Positions 8,887 through 18,036 of a stretch of 64,000 nucleotides of DNA are shown piece after piece (position 1 is the first letter of the stretch; each line of letters begins with the position of its first letter). The translations under genes and the position numbers were made by a program. This stretch comes from Sphingobium sp. Leaf26 (GTDB lineage Bacteria > Pseudomonadota > Alphaproteobacteria > Sphingomonadales > Sphingomonadaceae). The notes under the pieces were generated by a model. That model was not told where the DNA came from, searched no databases, and was given only the letters and a program-made list of their open reading frames with translations. The stretch is from positions 365 to 64,364 of the forward strand of contig NZ_LMKV01000032.1 of the NCBI RefSeq assembly GCF_001421665.1, written 5' to 3'.

Positions 8887-9309
8887 ATCTTTCCTCAATG
8901 CCGTGGACCTCGTCCATAGGTCCGGCATGACTCCGATGCAATTTTCGCGACCAGCAAGTTGGGCGACGACCAGTCTCAGGCGGCTCCGACGGTCAGCCAG
9001 GGATAGCCTTTCAGTCGCTCCGCACCTGTCCACTTTCGGTCTGGTCGCACCCGCGCGCAACTCGCCCGCCGGCAAAGTGGCGCTAAGGCTCTGCATCGCG
9101 CCCGATGCGGGAGCCAAACATGTGCGCATGGCGGTGCAGCCGAACAAGGCAGGCCATGATGATGGTGCAGGAAGAAGGTTACGCAGTTAGGTTATTGAAA
9201 ACTAATATCTTATAAGATGCGCGCATCCCACAGGTGCCGCCGGCTCCTGACCGGGCGGAATCCATCTCCGCCGCCCCGCCTCTTGATGGTTGGGCGAGGG
9301 AGCGATCAA
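8887..9309. other. 423-base intergenic stretch, no convincing gene
   Basis: Short open frames exist on both strands, but none has a recognisable domain or ribosome site. The only clear structure is the pair of overlapping palindromes at 9207-9227. The region probably carries the divergent promoters of the TetR gene and the GGDEF-EAL gene. Confidence 0.5.
9207..9227. promoter_or_regulatory. Two overlapping 12-bp palindromes upstream of the GGDEF-EAL gene
   Basis: ATCTTATAAGAT (9207-9218) and GATGCGCGCATC (9216-9227) are both perfect and share three bases. One is AT-only in its centre, the other GC-only. They lie about 90 bases upstream of the c-di-GMP gene and may be a regulatory site. No regulator can be named. 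Confidence 0.35.
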
Positions 9310-11619
9310 GTGAGTATGCGCGTGCTGCCGTTACCGTTCATCAGGCTCATCAGCTGGCTTCTCGATACGAAGACCAAGGTACCGGCGGCCATCGCGGACC
9401 AGTTGAAAAATGGCCTGTTTTCCTCGCTACCCATCTTCCTGGGCGGTGTGCTGAACGCGACGGCGGTCGCGACCATCGCCGTCTTGCGCCATCTCGCCCC
9501 GCCCTTCATCGGCTGGCTCCTGTTCGAAATCGGCCTGGGGCTGGTGCGGATGGCGGTGCTTATATATGGGAAGCGGCTGATCGCCGCCGGGCGCGTACCG
9601 CCTCGATCCCTGTCGGCCTTCCTGTCCTGCCTGTGGGCCTTGTCGGTGGGGATCGGCACCTCGCTCTGCATCCTGTCGGGCGACTGGATATTGGCTGTGA
9701 TCGCCTGCCTGTCGGCCGCCGCGATGGTATGTGGCATCTGCCTGCGCAATTTCGGTACGCCGCGTCTGGCCGCGGCCATGGTCTTTCTGACGCTGGGGCC
9801 ATGCGCCGTCGCCGGCAGCCTGACCAGCGAGCCGGTCCTGCCCGTCATCAGTGTCCAGCTTCCGATCTTCATGCTGACGATCTTCTCCGCCTCCTTCGCG
9901 CTGCACAGGATGCTTGTGTCGTGGATGACGGCGCTCAGCGACCTGGAGCGCAGCGAATCGCTGACGGAGACGATCCTGCGGTCCAGCCCCGACCATATGC
10001 TGATCCTGGAGGAGGATTATCGCATCTGCTATTATAACCGGGAAGGGGAGGAGGGCGTCGTGGCTGGCCTCGTCGGCCGGAACTGGCTGGACGAAATCGC
10101 CGAGGAATATGGGGATGCCGCCCGCAGCGCGCTCGATCAGGCGAAAACCGGACGACCCGCCAACCTCGCCCTCAGCCTGCTCCATGGCCAGGACAAGCGG
10201 CGCTGGTTCGACATCGCGATCAACCGGACATCGGATGCCTCCGGTCGCCTGATCGTCGTCGCGCGGGACATTACCCACCAGAAGAAGTCGGAGGAGAAGG
10301 CGGTCTGGATGGCGCAGCATGATGCGCTGACCGGCCTGCCCAATCGTGCCCTGCTGCAACATCATCTGGACGAGACATTGGCCAATGTCGGACCGGCGAT
10401 GGAGGCGGCGATGCTGATCGTCGACGTCGACAATTTCAAGACGGTCAATGATTCGGTCGGCCATGATGGCGGCGACGCGCTGCTTTGCGCCTTTGCCGAA
10501 CGGTTGAAAGCATCCGTAGCGCCGGGCGATCTGGTCGCCCGTACCGGCGGCGACGAATTTGCGCTGGTCATCGCCGCCAGTTCGGCTGAGGCGGTGGAAC
10601 GGGTCGCGCAGACCATCTTCGACCAGTTGCGGGTGCCGATCGACCATGGCGGCCGGCTGCTGGAATGCGGCGCCAGCATCGGCGCCAGCTTCATTCCCCG
10701 CGACGGCACCACCCGGTCGGAAATCATGAAGGCGGCCGATATTGCCCTTTACGCTGCGAAGGCCGCCGGCCGTGCCCGGATGCGCATTTTCGACCCCGGC
10801 ATGATGGCGGAGGTCGAACAGCATCAGACCATGATCGCGCGTGCGCGTCAGGCGCTGACCCACGACATGGTCATGCCCTATTATCAGCCCAAGGTCGACC
10901 TGCGCACCACGCAGGTCATCGGCTTTGAAGCGCTGCTTCGCTGGAGGGATCGCAGCGGCCAGTTGCGATCGCCGGACATGGTGAAGGCGGCGTTCGAGGA
11001 TCCGGCACTCGGCTCCCTGCTGAGCGAGCGGATGTTGCATAAGGTGCTGGACGATATCCACAACTGGACCCGGACCGGCGTGCCCATCGGCCATGTCGCC
11101 ATCAATGTCGCAGGCGCGGATTTTCGGCATGGCGGCTTTGCCGACAAGGTGATCGCCAATCTGGCAGCCAGGGGCCTTCCATCCTCCTGCATCCAGATCG
11201 AGGTCACGGAAAATGTGTTCCTGGGCCATGGCGCGGGGGAGGTGGAGCGTGAACTGCGCATGCTCAGCGAACAGGGCATCCGCATCGCGCTCGACGATTT
11301 TGGCACAGGCTATGCCTCCCTGTCGCATCTGACACAGTTTCCGGTCAATCTGCTGAAGATCGACCGATCCTTCATCAAGCGCATCGGCACCAGCGCGGAT
11401 GCGGAGGCGATCACGGCGACGGTGGTCAATCTTGGCCATTGCCTGGGGCTGGAGATCGTAGCCGAAGGGATAGAGACGGCCGGGCAGGAGGCATATCTGC
11501 GCAATATCGCCTGCGATATCGGACAGGGTTTCCTCTATTCCCACGCCATCGCCGCCTGCGATGTCGAAGCCTATATCGCCGGATTCGGCGTCACAGATCC
11601 GATCGCACTCGCCAGTTGA
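9310..11619 (+). CDS. Membrane PAS-GGDEF-EAL cyclic-di-GMP enzyme
   Basis: About 769 residues from the GTG at 9310, which follows a GAGGGAG ribosome site; an ATG lies two codons later. The N-terminal ~200 residues hold several hydrophobic segments (a membrane sensor module), followed by a PAS domain (ILRSSPDHMLIL onward). A GGDEF cyclase domain has an intact TGGDEF motif, and the EAL phosphodiesterase domain has GFEALLRW, IEVTEN, DDFGTGYASL, LLKIDRSF, VAEGIET and GQGFLYS. Both catalytic centres look intact, so either synthesis or breakdown of c-di-GMP is possible. It is a single gene facing away from the TetR gene. Confidence 0.92.
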   Translation: MSMRVLPLPFIRLISWLLDTKTKVPAAIADQLKNGLFSSLPIFLGGVLNATAVATIAVLRHLAPPFIGWLLFEIGLGLVRMAVLIYGKRLIAAGRVPPRSLSAFLSCLWALSVGIGTSLCILSGDWILAVIACLSAAAMVCGICLRNFGTPRLAAAMVFLTLGPCAVAGSLTSEPVLPVISVQLPIFMLTIFSASFALHRMLVSWMTALSDLERSESLTETILRSSPDHMLILEEDYRICYYNREGEEGVVAGLVGRNWLDEIAEEYGDAARSALDQAKTGRPANLALSLLHGQDKRRWFDIAINRTSDASGRLIVVARDITHQKKSEEKAVWMAQHDALTGLPNRALLQHHLDETLANVGPAMEAAMLIVDVDNFKTVNDSVGHDGGDALLCAFAERLKASVAPGDLVARTGGDEFALVIAASSAEAVERVAQTIFDQLRVPIDHGGRLLECGASIGASFIPRDGTTRSEIMKAADIALYAAKAAGRARMRIFDPGMMAEVEQHQTMIARARQALTHDMVMPYYQPKVDLRTTQVIGFEALLRWRDRSGQLRSPDMVKAAFEDPALGSLLSERMLHKVLDDIHNWTRTGVPIGHVAINVAGADFRHGGFADKVIANLAARGLPSSCIQIEVTENVFLGHGAGEVERELRMLSEQGIRIALDDFGTGYASLSHLTQFPVNLLKIDRSFIKRIGTSADAEAITATVVNLGHCLGLEIVAEGIETAGQEAYLRNIACDIGQGFLYSHAIAACDVEAYIAGFGVTDPIALAS

Positions 11620-11762
11620 ACCCGGTCCGGCACAGGGCCGGCAGACCGTATATATGACATTGAAATATATTAACTTTCATCGACATGTCATCTGTTAGCC
11701 TCCAGCAGGTCACATCTGTTGGGCAGCGGCGTCCCCATCCAGTTCAATCGGGGGTTCGCACC

Positions 11763-14051
11763 ATGACACGCCGTTTCCAAATCCTTTCCATGCTGCTCGC
11801 CAGCAGTGCCGCCATCCCGGCCATGGCCCAGACCGCTGCACCGGAAGGCGATAGCGCGGGTGCGGGTGAACAGATCATCGTCACCGCCCAGAAGATCGAG
11901 CAGCGCGCGATGGACGTGCCGATCACCATCTCCGCCGTCAGTGGCAAGCGGATGGCGGAAATCGGCGTCTCCGACCTGGACGAGCTGTCCAACTATATTC
12001 CCGGCCTCAATATTCAGGAACAGAGCGCCAACAATCCCGGAATCGTCATTCGCGGCATCACGTCGGACAGCGGATCGGCGCAGCAGGCGCCGCGCGTCAC
12101 CCTCTATTATAATGGCGTCGACATTTCCCGCTCGCGTGGCTCCTATCAGGATATCTACGATATGGAGCGGATCGAGGTGATCAAGGGGCCGCAGGCGACC
12201 CTGTTCGGCACCGCCTCGGCGGTCGGCGCGATCAGCATGATTTCCGCCCGGCCCAAGCCCGGCTTCTCAGCCGAACTGAACGCCGGTTATGGCAATTATG
12301 ATTCCAAATTGCTGAGCGGTTTCGTCAATGGCGGGTCGGACAAGGTGGCTGGTCGCATCGCCTTCGCCTGGAAGAAGCGGGACGGCTATGTGAAGAACCT
12401 GTCCGCGACGCAGGACGATCTCTATGCGCGCGACCAGCTTGGCGTGCGCGGCTCGCTGCGCCTGAAGCCGACCGAAAGCTTCACCGCCGACCTGATCCTG
12501 ACCTATGATCGCCAGCGCAATTCGGGCACGCCTTTCGTTTCGCTCGCGCTGCCGACGTCCGAAGGGCCGGGCAATCCCTTCGGCTCGGCGAACCTCAGCG
12601 GCTCGCCCCTATCGGCGTCCGTGCTGGGCGGCAAAAAGTTGGGCCTGCATCGCGACGTCTATGACGCGAACCTGACCTTCGCGTGGGACATTGCCGACGA
12701 CTGGACGCTCACGATGGTCAACGGCTATCGCCAGTTCGACAGCAACGAACTGTTCGACGCGGACGGGTCTGCCGCCTGGTATCTGGAATTTGGCGAGGAA
12801 GCGAAGGGCTGGCAGGCCAGCCATGAAACCCGCTTCTCCTATGCCGGCGATCATTTCCGCGGTTCGTTCGGCTGGAACGCTTTCCGCGAAAAGAACCACC
12901 AGCGCGTGCCCTTCTCGACCGAGGAAGGCACCTATATCCAGTGCGCCACACGCCTGATCCCCGGCCTCGCCTGTATTGCGGCGGACGGCACCGTCACCGC
13001 ATCGCAGGCGACCGCCATCCTCACCAACGGCGCCGCGACCGTCATTCCCTACAGCTCGGTTTATGAAAATCAGGGCAAGAACGACAGCTATTCGATGTTC
13101 GCCGACGGCACCTGGCTTGCCAGCCCGTCGCTGGAGCTGACCGCCGGCATCCGCGCCCTCATCGAAAAGCGCCGATCGGGCTATGTCACGACCGTACCCA
13201 ATTCCGTGCTGAGCGGCGCGCCGCTGATCCCCGGTCAGATCAACACCAACGGCCGCGTGTTGCGGACCCAGGGCAGCTTCGCCGCCTTCCTGCCACGCTT
13301 CAACATCCTCTATCGCTTCTCGCCGGAACTGAACGGCTTCGCCACCGTGTCGAAGGGCCGCCGGTCGCCGACGGTCAATCTGGATGCAACTGCGGGTGGC
13401 GCTGCGCGGATCAGCCGGATCGCGGAGGAAAATGTCTGGAACTATGAAGTCGGCCTGAAGGGCAATAGCGGCATCTTTTCCGGCTCGCTGGGCGTCTATT
13501 ATCAGACATACGATAATTTCCAGGTCAGCGTCGTCGGCAGCGACGGCGTCGCCCGCACGATGAGCGCCGGCACGGCCAGCAATCTGGGTGTCGAGGCGGA
13601 AGTGGCGATCCAGCCGACCAGTTGGCTGAACATCTTCGCCAATGGCGGCTATATCGACGGGGGCATCGACGACAAGGAAGCCAATGGCCGCTTCGCCGGC
13701 GACCAGTTCCGCCTCCAGCCCAAATTTCAGGCGGCGGCCGGCTTCACCATCGACGCGCCGATCGGCAACGGCATGCGTGTCTTCGCGACGCCCAGCGTCA
13801 CTTATCGCAGCAAAATCTATTTCGAAGTGCCCAACACCGAAGCGATCAGCCAGGATGGCGTGACTCTGGTCAATCTGCGCGCGGGCGTCAGCTTCGCCGA
13901 CGGCCATTATGAAATTTCCGGCTTCATGCGCAACGCGACGAACAAGGACTACCTGCTCGACGCGGGCAATACCGGCGGCGCTTTCGGCATCCCGACCTAC
14001 ATCCCGGCCGAACCGCGCTTCTATGGCGTGCAACTCACCGGCCGGTTCTGA
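11763..14051 (+). CDS. TonB-dependent outer-membrane receptor (paired with PhoD-like phosphatase)
   Basis: About 762 residues from the ATG at 11763 (MTRRFQILSML), chosen because a signal peptide ending in AMAQ follows directly. The plug begins EQIIVTAQKIEQRAMDVP, and the barrel ends with YGVQLTGRF, a terminal aromatic as expected for outer-membrane insertion. The PhoD-like phosphatase starts 23 bases downstream, so the receptor probably imports a phosphorylated compound or its dephosphorylated product. The ligand is not readable from sequence. Confidence 0.9.
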   Translation: MTRRFQILSMLLASSAAIPAMAQTAAPEGDSAGAGEQIIVTAQKIEQRAMDVPITISAVSGKRMAEIGVSDLDELSNYIPGLNIQEQSANNPGIVIRGITSDSGSAQQAPRVTLYYNGVDISRSRGSYQDIYDMERIEVIKGPQATLFGTASAVGAISMISARPKPGFSAELNAGYGNYDSKLLSGFVNGGSDKVAGRIAFAWKKRDGYVKNLSATQDDLYARDQLGVRGSLRLKPTESFTADLILTYDRQRNSGTPFVSLALPTSEGPGNPFGSANLSGSPLSASVLGGKKLGLHRDVYDANLTFAWDIADDWTLTMVNGYRQFDSNELFDADGSAAWYLEFGEEAKGWQASHETRFSYAGDHFRGSFGWNAFREKNHQRVPFSTEEGTYIQCATRLIPGLACIAADGTVTASQATAILTNGAATVIPYSSVYENQGKNDSYSMFADGTWLASPSLELTAGIRALIEKRRSGYVTTVPNSVLSGAPLIPGQINTNGRVLRTQGSFAAFLPRFNILYRFSPELNGFATVSKGRRSPTVNLDATAGGAARISRIAEENVWNYEVGLKGNSGIFSGSLGVYYQTYDNFQVSVVGSDGVARTMSAGTASNLGVEAEVAIQPTSWLNIFANGGYIDGGIDDKEANGRFAGDQFRLQPKFQAAAGFTIDAPIGNGMRVFATPSVTYRSKIYFEVPNTEAISQDGVTLVNLRAGVSFADGHYEISGFMRNATNKDYLLDAGNTGGAFGIPTYIPAEPRFYGVQLTGRF

Positions 14052-14074
14052 ACCAAGCAAGGAAGGAGACAGTC

Positions 14075-15721
14075 ATGCGCTTCACCATCGACCGCCGCCT
14101 GCTCATCAAGGCCAGCATGCTGGGCCTGGGCGCCCTGTCCATCCCCGGTGCGGCCGCCATCCTGTCGGGTCGCGGTTTCACCCATGGCGTCGCCAGCGGC
14201 GAGCCGGGCGCAACATCCGTGCTGCTGTGGACCCGCTATGTCGGATCGGGCGACAGCAAGATACGCGCTGAAGTCGCCGCCGACGCGGCCTTTACCAAGG
14301 TCGTGTCGGGCGGCGAAGTGACCGCCCGCGCGGACGCCGATCATACGGCCAAGATCACCGTCACCGGCCTCAAACCCGACGCATGGTATTTCTATCGCTT
14401 CATCGCCCCCGATGGCCGTGTCAGCCGGACCGGCCGCACCCGCACCCTGCCGCAGGGCGATGTATCGCGCTTCGGCATCGGCCTCTTCTCCTGTTCCAAC
14501 ATGCCCTTCGGCTTCTTCAACGCCTATGGCCATGCCGCCGCGCGCGACGATATCGACCTGGTCATCCATTGCGGCGACTATCTCTACGAATATGATCGCG
14601 GCCATTATCCCAGCCTGGAGGAATCCGTCCCCGGCCGGATCATCGAACCTGCGAACGAGATGGTGACGCTGGCCGACTACCGCCTGCGCTATGCCTCCTA
14701 CCGTCTCGATCCCGATCTTCAGGCGCTGCACGCCGCCTTCCCGATGATCGCCCAGTGGGACGATCATGAACTGGCCAATGACGCTCACAAGGACGGCGCG
14801 GAAAATCATCAGCCCGACAAGGAAGGCGAATGGTCTGCGCGCAAGGCGGCGGCGGAAAAGGTCTATCGCGAATGGATGCCCGTCTCCGACGCCACTTATG
14901 ACAGTTTCCAGATCGGCACGCTGGCTACCATCTTCCGCCCCGAAACCCGCATCACCGCGCGCAACAAGCAGTTGAGCGTCGGGGAGGCGGTCGCCGGACG
15001 CGGCGATCTGGCCAAGGCGCTGGCCGAATTCCGTGATGGCCCCTGGAGCGCGCAGGACCGCACGCTGATGGGCGCGGAGCAGGAGAAATGGCTCTATGAC
15101 GGCTTTGCTTCGTCGAAGAAGGCCGGGACCGCCTGGCAGATCCTCGCGCAGCAGGTGATCATGGGCTATGGCCGCTTCCCCACCAACGCGGCGGACTGGG
15201 TGCCCGCAAATTCGCCGGACATCGTGCGCAAGACACTGGCCGGCGCGGTCGCCGCATCGCAGGCGGGCCTGCCCTATAATATGGATAGCTGGGACGGCTA
15301 TCCGGCCGCACGCAACCGCCTCTATGACGCGGCGCTGGCGGTCGACGCGGACCTTGTCGTGCTGTCGGGCGACAGCCACAATGCCTGGGGCTATAATCTG
15401 GGCGAGCGCGGTCCGGGGCAGGGGGGCGGCAAGGACCGGGTCGGTGTTGAATTTGCCGGCCACAGCGTCACCTCGCCGGGTTTCGAAACCTATGCCAGGG
15501 GCGTGCAACCAGCCGACATCGCCCGCGCCCTGCGCGCCGTCAATCCCGGCATGGCCTTCTGCGACGCCAGCCAGCGCGGCTATGTCTCGCTGGAGGTGAC
15601 GCCGCAACAAGTCGCCGGCTCCTGGCACTTCATGCAGGATATCCGTACCCGCACGACGGCCCTGGCGGGCACGCATCGCATGACGGTGCAACGCGGCGCA
15701 AAGCTGTTGCAGGATGCCTGA
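14075..15721 (+). CDS. PhoD-like alkaline phosphatase/phosphodiesterase
   Basis: A 548-residue exported enzyme. The leader contains RRLLIKAS, a Tat-like twin arginine. An N-terminal Fn3-like domain (FTHGVASGEPGATSVLLWTR) precedes the metallophosphatase core with HCGDYLYEYDRG, QWDDHELANDAHKD and a late LSGDSHNAWGY, the metal-binding segments of the PhoD family. These enzymes hydrolyse phosphomonoesters and diesters in the periplasm with calcium/iron centres. The start has an AAGGAGA ribosome site. It follows a TonB receptor and ends at a strong bidirectional terminator. Confidence 0.92.
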   Translation: MRFTIDRRLLIKASMLGLGALSIPGAAAILSGRGFTHGVASGEPGATSVLLWTRYVGSGDSKIRAEVAADAAFTKVVSGGEVTARADADHTAKITVTGLKPDAWYFYRFIAPDGRVSRTGRTRTLPQGDVSRFGIGLFSCSNMPFGFFNAYGHAAARDDIDLVIHCGDYLYEYDRGHYPSLEESVPGRIIEPANEMVTLADYRLRYASYRLDPDLQALHAAFPMIAQWDDHELANDAHKDGAENHQPDKEGEWSARKAAAEKVYREWMPVSDATYDSFQIGTLATIFRPETRITARNKQLSVGEAVAGRGDLAKALAEFRDGPWSAQDRTLMGAEQEKWLYDGFASSKKAGTAWQILAQQVIMGYGRFPTNAADWVPANSPDIVRKTLAGAVAASQAGLPYNMDSWDGYPAARNRLYDAALAVDADLVVLSGDSHNAWGYNLGERGPGQGGGKDRVGVEFAGHSVTSPGFETYARGVQPADIARALRAVNPGMAFCDASQRGYVSLEVTPQQVAGSWHFMQDIRTRTTALAGTHRMTVQRGAKLLQDA

Positions 15722-15727
15722 TACGGG

Positions 15728-15757
15728 GATCGGGGCGCCATGTCAGGCGCCCCGATC
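15728..15757. terminator. Strong hairpin between convergent genes
   Basis: Perfect 12-bp arms (15728-15739 and 15746-15757), GC-rich, with a 6-base loop. It lies between the stop of the PhoD-like gene and the stop of the convergent beta-helix gene, so it can terminate both. No long T-run follows on either side. Confidence 0.75.
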
Positions 15758-15760
15758 GCT

Positions 15761-17320
15761 CTAGCGGCGTGCCTCGAAGATCGATATGCGGCGCGGCTGT
15801 CGCAGGCTGATCGTGGCTTGCAGTTCACGCTGCAACATGGTCAGCATCCACGCCCGGTGCTGGTTCAGATAGGCCGGGAAATCATCCGGCTTGGCAGGAT
15901 CAAACACCGGCACGGCCCAGTCGAGCGGTGGCTCTGTATAAGGGATGAGCGGCTGGTTCGCGCCATCCTCCGGCAAGTCCACATGCCGGCCCAGATAGCT
16001 GTTGTCGCGGAACCGGATATAGCCGACCGGCGCAAAGCCCGCCTGGATCAGATAGTCCGGCCCGTTCCGTCCGATCTCGCTGCCATAGCGGGCCGTGCCC
16101 GCCACCTTGAAGACATTGTCGTTGAACCGCACGTCATGCGCCCATCCGTCCCAGTTGGTCGCCACCACCATCTGCACATCCATCGCCTTGCCGACATGGA
16201 CGACATTCTTCTCGACCAGCGCATCGGACACGTTGCCCGATAGCTGGAAGATGCGGGTGCCGTCGTTGCGACTGACATTATAGCGGGCGATGGTGCCGCG
16301 ATTGCCCAGATTATCCTTCTCGTTGCGCTTGGGCGAACAGATCAGCAGGAAGCCGCCGGCATTGTCGTGGCTGTAATTGTAGAGCAGCGTGGTGCGCCGC
16401 GAATTGAAGTCGGAATCGAACCCCTGCCCATCATACCGGGTGCGGGTATAGGCGGCCTCGTTCAACTGGATCAGGCTGTTGTCGGTGCTCCATTGCCAGA
16501 TGCCGGCGCTGTAGCCGGGCGCACGGCTGCCCGCATAGCGTACGATATTATGCTCGATCAGCGCGCCGTCCGTGCCGCGCGGCACGATGCCGTCGCCGCC
16601 GACATCCTCGACATAATTGTCGCGGATGACGACGTCCTCGCTCGGGAACCAGTTGCTGAACGTCACCCGGTCGCTGATCCCCGCGATGCCGGACCGGTCC
16701 ACGCGCCAGACGATATTGCGTTCGATCAGCAGGTCGCGAAAGCGGGTCGCCAGCTTCTGCCCGGTCGCGCTGAACACGATGCCGCCATTATCCTTGCGCG
16801 CATTGGTGCCCCGCACATCATGGACATACATGTCCGCGATCCGGATGCCGCGCGTGACGCCCCGGTCCTGGGCGGACACCAGTACGCCGAAGCGCTGCGC
16901 CTGCGTGGGGGCGTCATTGGTGACCTCCAGCCCGCTCACCGACACATATTCGGCATTCACGATCGCCACGGCATGGGGGGACACGCCGCCCGCGTCGATA
17001 CGGGGGCGGGGTCCGATGCCGCTGGCGGTCACGATGATCGGGGCATTGGCCTTGCCCGACCGGGTGATCGTCAGCGGCTCCTTCCACACCGACCCGGCAG
17101 CCAGCAGCAACCGGTCGCCCGGTTGCAATAGGACGTCGCGGATACGGCCGAGCGATTTCCAGGGCTGTGCATCGGACGTGCCGCTGAACCGGTCATCCCC
17201 CCTCGTCGCGTCGATATAATAGGTCGCGGCATGGGCAATGGTCGGCAGACCAGCGGCGGACAGGCAGGACAGACAGGCAAGACGTGCCAGCAACTTCAGC
17301 AAGATTTCCAACTTCCTCAA
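15761..17320 (-). CDS. Exported right-handed parallel beta-helix protein
   Basis: A 519-residue protein with a signal peptide (residues ~1-31, ending IAHA). The mature start ATYYIDATRGDDRFSGTS is typical of pectate-lyase-like folds, followed by many PbH1-type repeats (for example VSVSGLEVTNDA, LLIERNIVWRV, VVIRDNYVEDVGGDG, ALIEHNIVRYAGS). Such proteins are polysaccharide lyases, hydrolases or carbohydrate-binding surface proteins. No catalytic set could be assigned by eye, so the substrate is open. It is a single gene converging with the PhoD-like gene. Confidence 0.82.
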   Translation of the reverse strand: MRKLEILLKLLARLACLSCLSAAGLPTIAHAATYYIDATRGDDRFSGTSDAQPWKSLGRIRDVLLQPGDRLLLAAGSVWKEPLTITRSGKANAPIIVTASGIGPRPRIDAGGVSPHAVAIVNAEYVSVSGLEVTNDAPTQAQRFGVLVSAQDRGVTRGIRIADMYVHDVRGTNARKDNGGIVFSATGQKLATRFRDLLIERNIVWRVDRSGIAGISDRVTFSNWFPSEDVVIRDNYVEDVGGDGIVPRGTDGALIEHNIVRYAGSRAPGYSAGIWQWSTDNSLIQLNEAAYTRTRYDGQGFDSDFNSRRTTLLYNYSHDNAGGFLLICSPKRNEKDNLGNRGTIARYNVSRNDGTRIFQLSGNVSDALVEKNVVHVGKAMDVQMVVATNWDGWAHDVRFNDNVFKVAGTARYGSEIGRNGPDYLIQAGFAPVGYIRFRDNSYLGRHVDLPEDGANQPLIPYTEPPLDWAVPVFDPAKPDDFPAYLNQHRAWMLTMLQRELQATISLRQPRRISIFEARR

Positions 17321-17349
17321 ACTGTTTGGACGAATCCGTCTATCTCTAA

Positions 17350-18036
17350 GTGGCTGAACGGAAAGTGAAACCGGCTTGTTGTGGGATGCTGGTCCTGGCC
17401 AAGGCCGACCCCGACGCCGACACGTCCGAACTTTTCTTCGATGACGTCCGCATACCCGCCGACAATCTGCTCGGCGAACCGGGGCAGGGCTTCATCCAGG
17501 CGATCACGGCGCAGGCCGACGCCTTCACCATCGAGCATCCGGGCGCCAGCGAATGGGACGATCTGCCGAACGGGGGCTATGCAGCGACGGGCCGTAATGC
17601 GTATATGAACTGGCCCGCCACTGACGGACCGCTGAACGATATGCTGATAGAGGGGATCAAGCGCCACGACCCGCTGCACCACGCGGTGGAGCAGGGGCCG
17701 GGCTATACGACCGGTCGGGTCTTCCATAATGGCGGCATCCCCCATATCGCCTGCATATCCGGTCCCAATTATCTGCCCGGTATCGCGGCCAACGGCCATA
17801 TGGACAAGCTGGACGCCGACCTTGCGGCGCGGCAGACGGCGATGATCGCGGACATGATCCGGCAAGCCGACGCGCTTCCCATCGCGACGCTCAGGGGCAG
17901 CGACAAGAGCCTTGGCGCTGATCCGGTCACGGGGCCGGACACCGCCAATCGCGCCACCTGTCCCGTCTGGTCCATGGCACCTGATCAGCGCCCCCGCGCT
18001 ATTTCCTTTTCTTACCCATTGGAGGCGATCCGTTGA
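17350..18036 (+). pseudogene. Chimeric remnant: acyl-CoA dehydrogenase piece joined to an M28-peptidase-like tail
   Basis: The frame is open for 228 codons but reads as a mosaic. Residues ~25-50 (SELFFDDVRIPADNLLGEPG) are a textbook internal segment of acyl-CoA dehydrogenases. From ~57 the text changes to EHPGASEWDD and later GGIPHIACISGPNYLPG with MDKLDADLAARQ, which resembles the C-terminal half of M28-type peptidases without the zinc-binding part. The final ~40 residues are low in recognisable structure. It overlaps the ligase start by four bases (TTGA). It is probably a deletion fusion that kept its frame; a functional small protein is not excluded. Confidence 0.5.

Noticed and set aside
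8903..9190. 95-codon frame upstream of the GGDEF-EAL gene
   Set aside because: Arg/Ser-rich composition typical of wrong-frame reading and no ribosome site.
9427..11544. Open frame of about 700 codons on the minus strand
   Set aside because: It is antisense to the GGDEF-EAL gene and contains no domain text.
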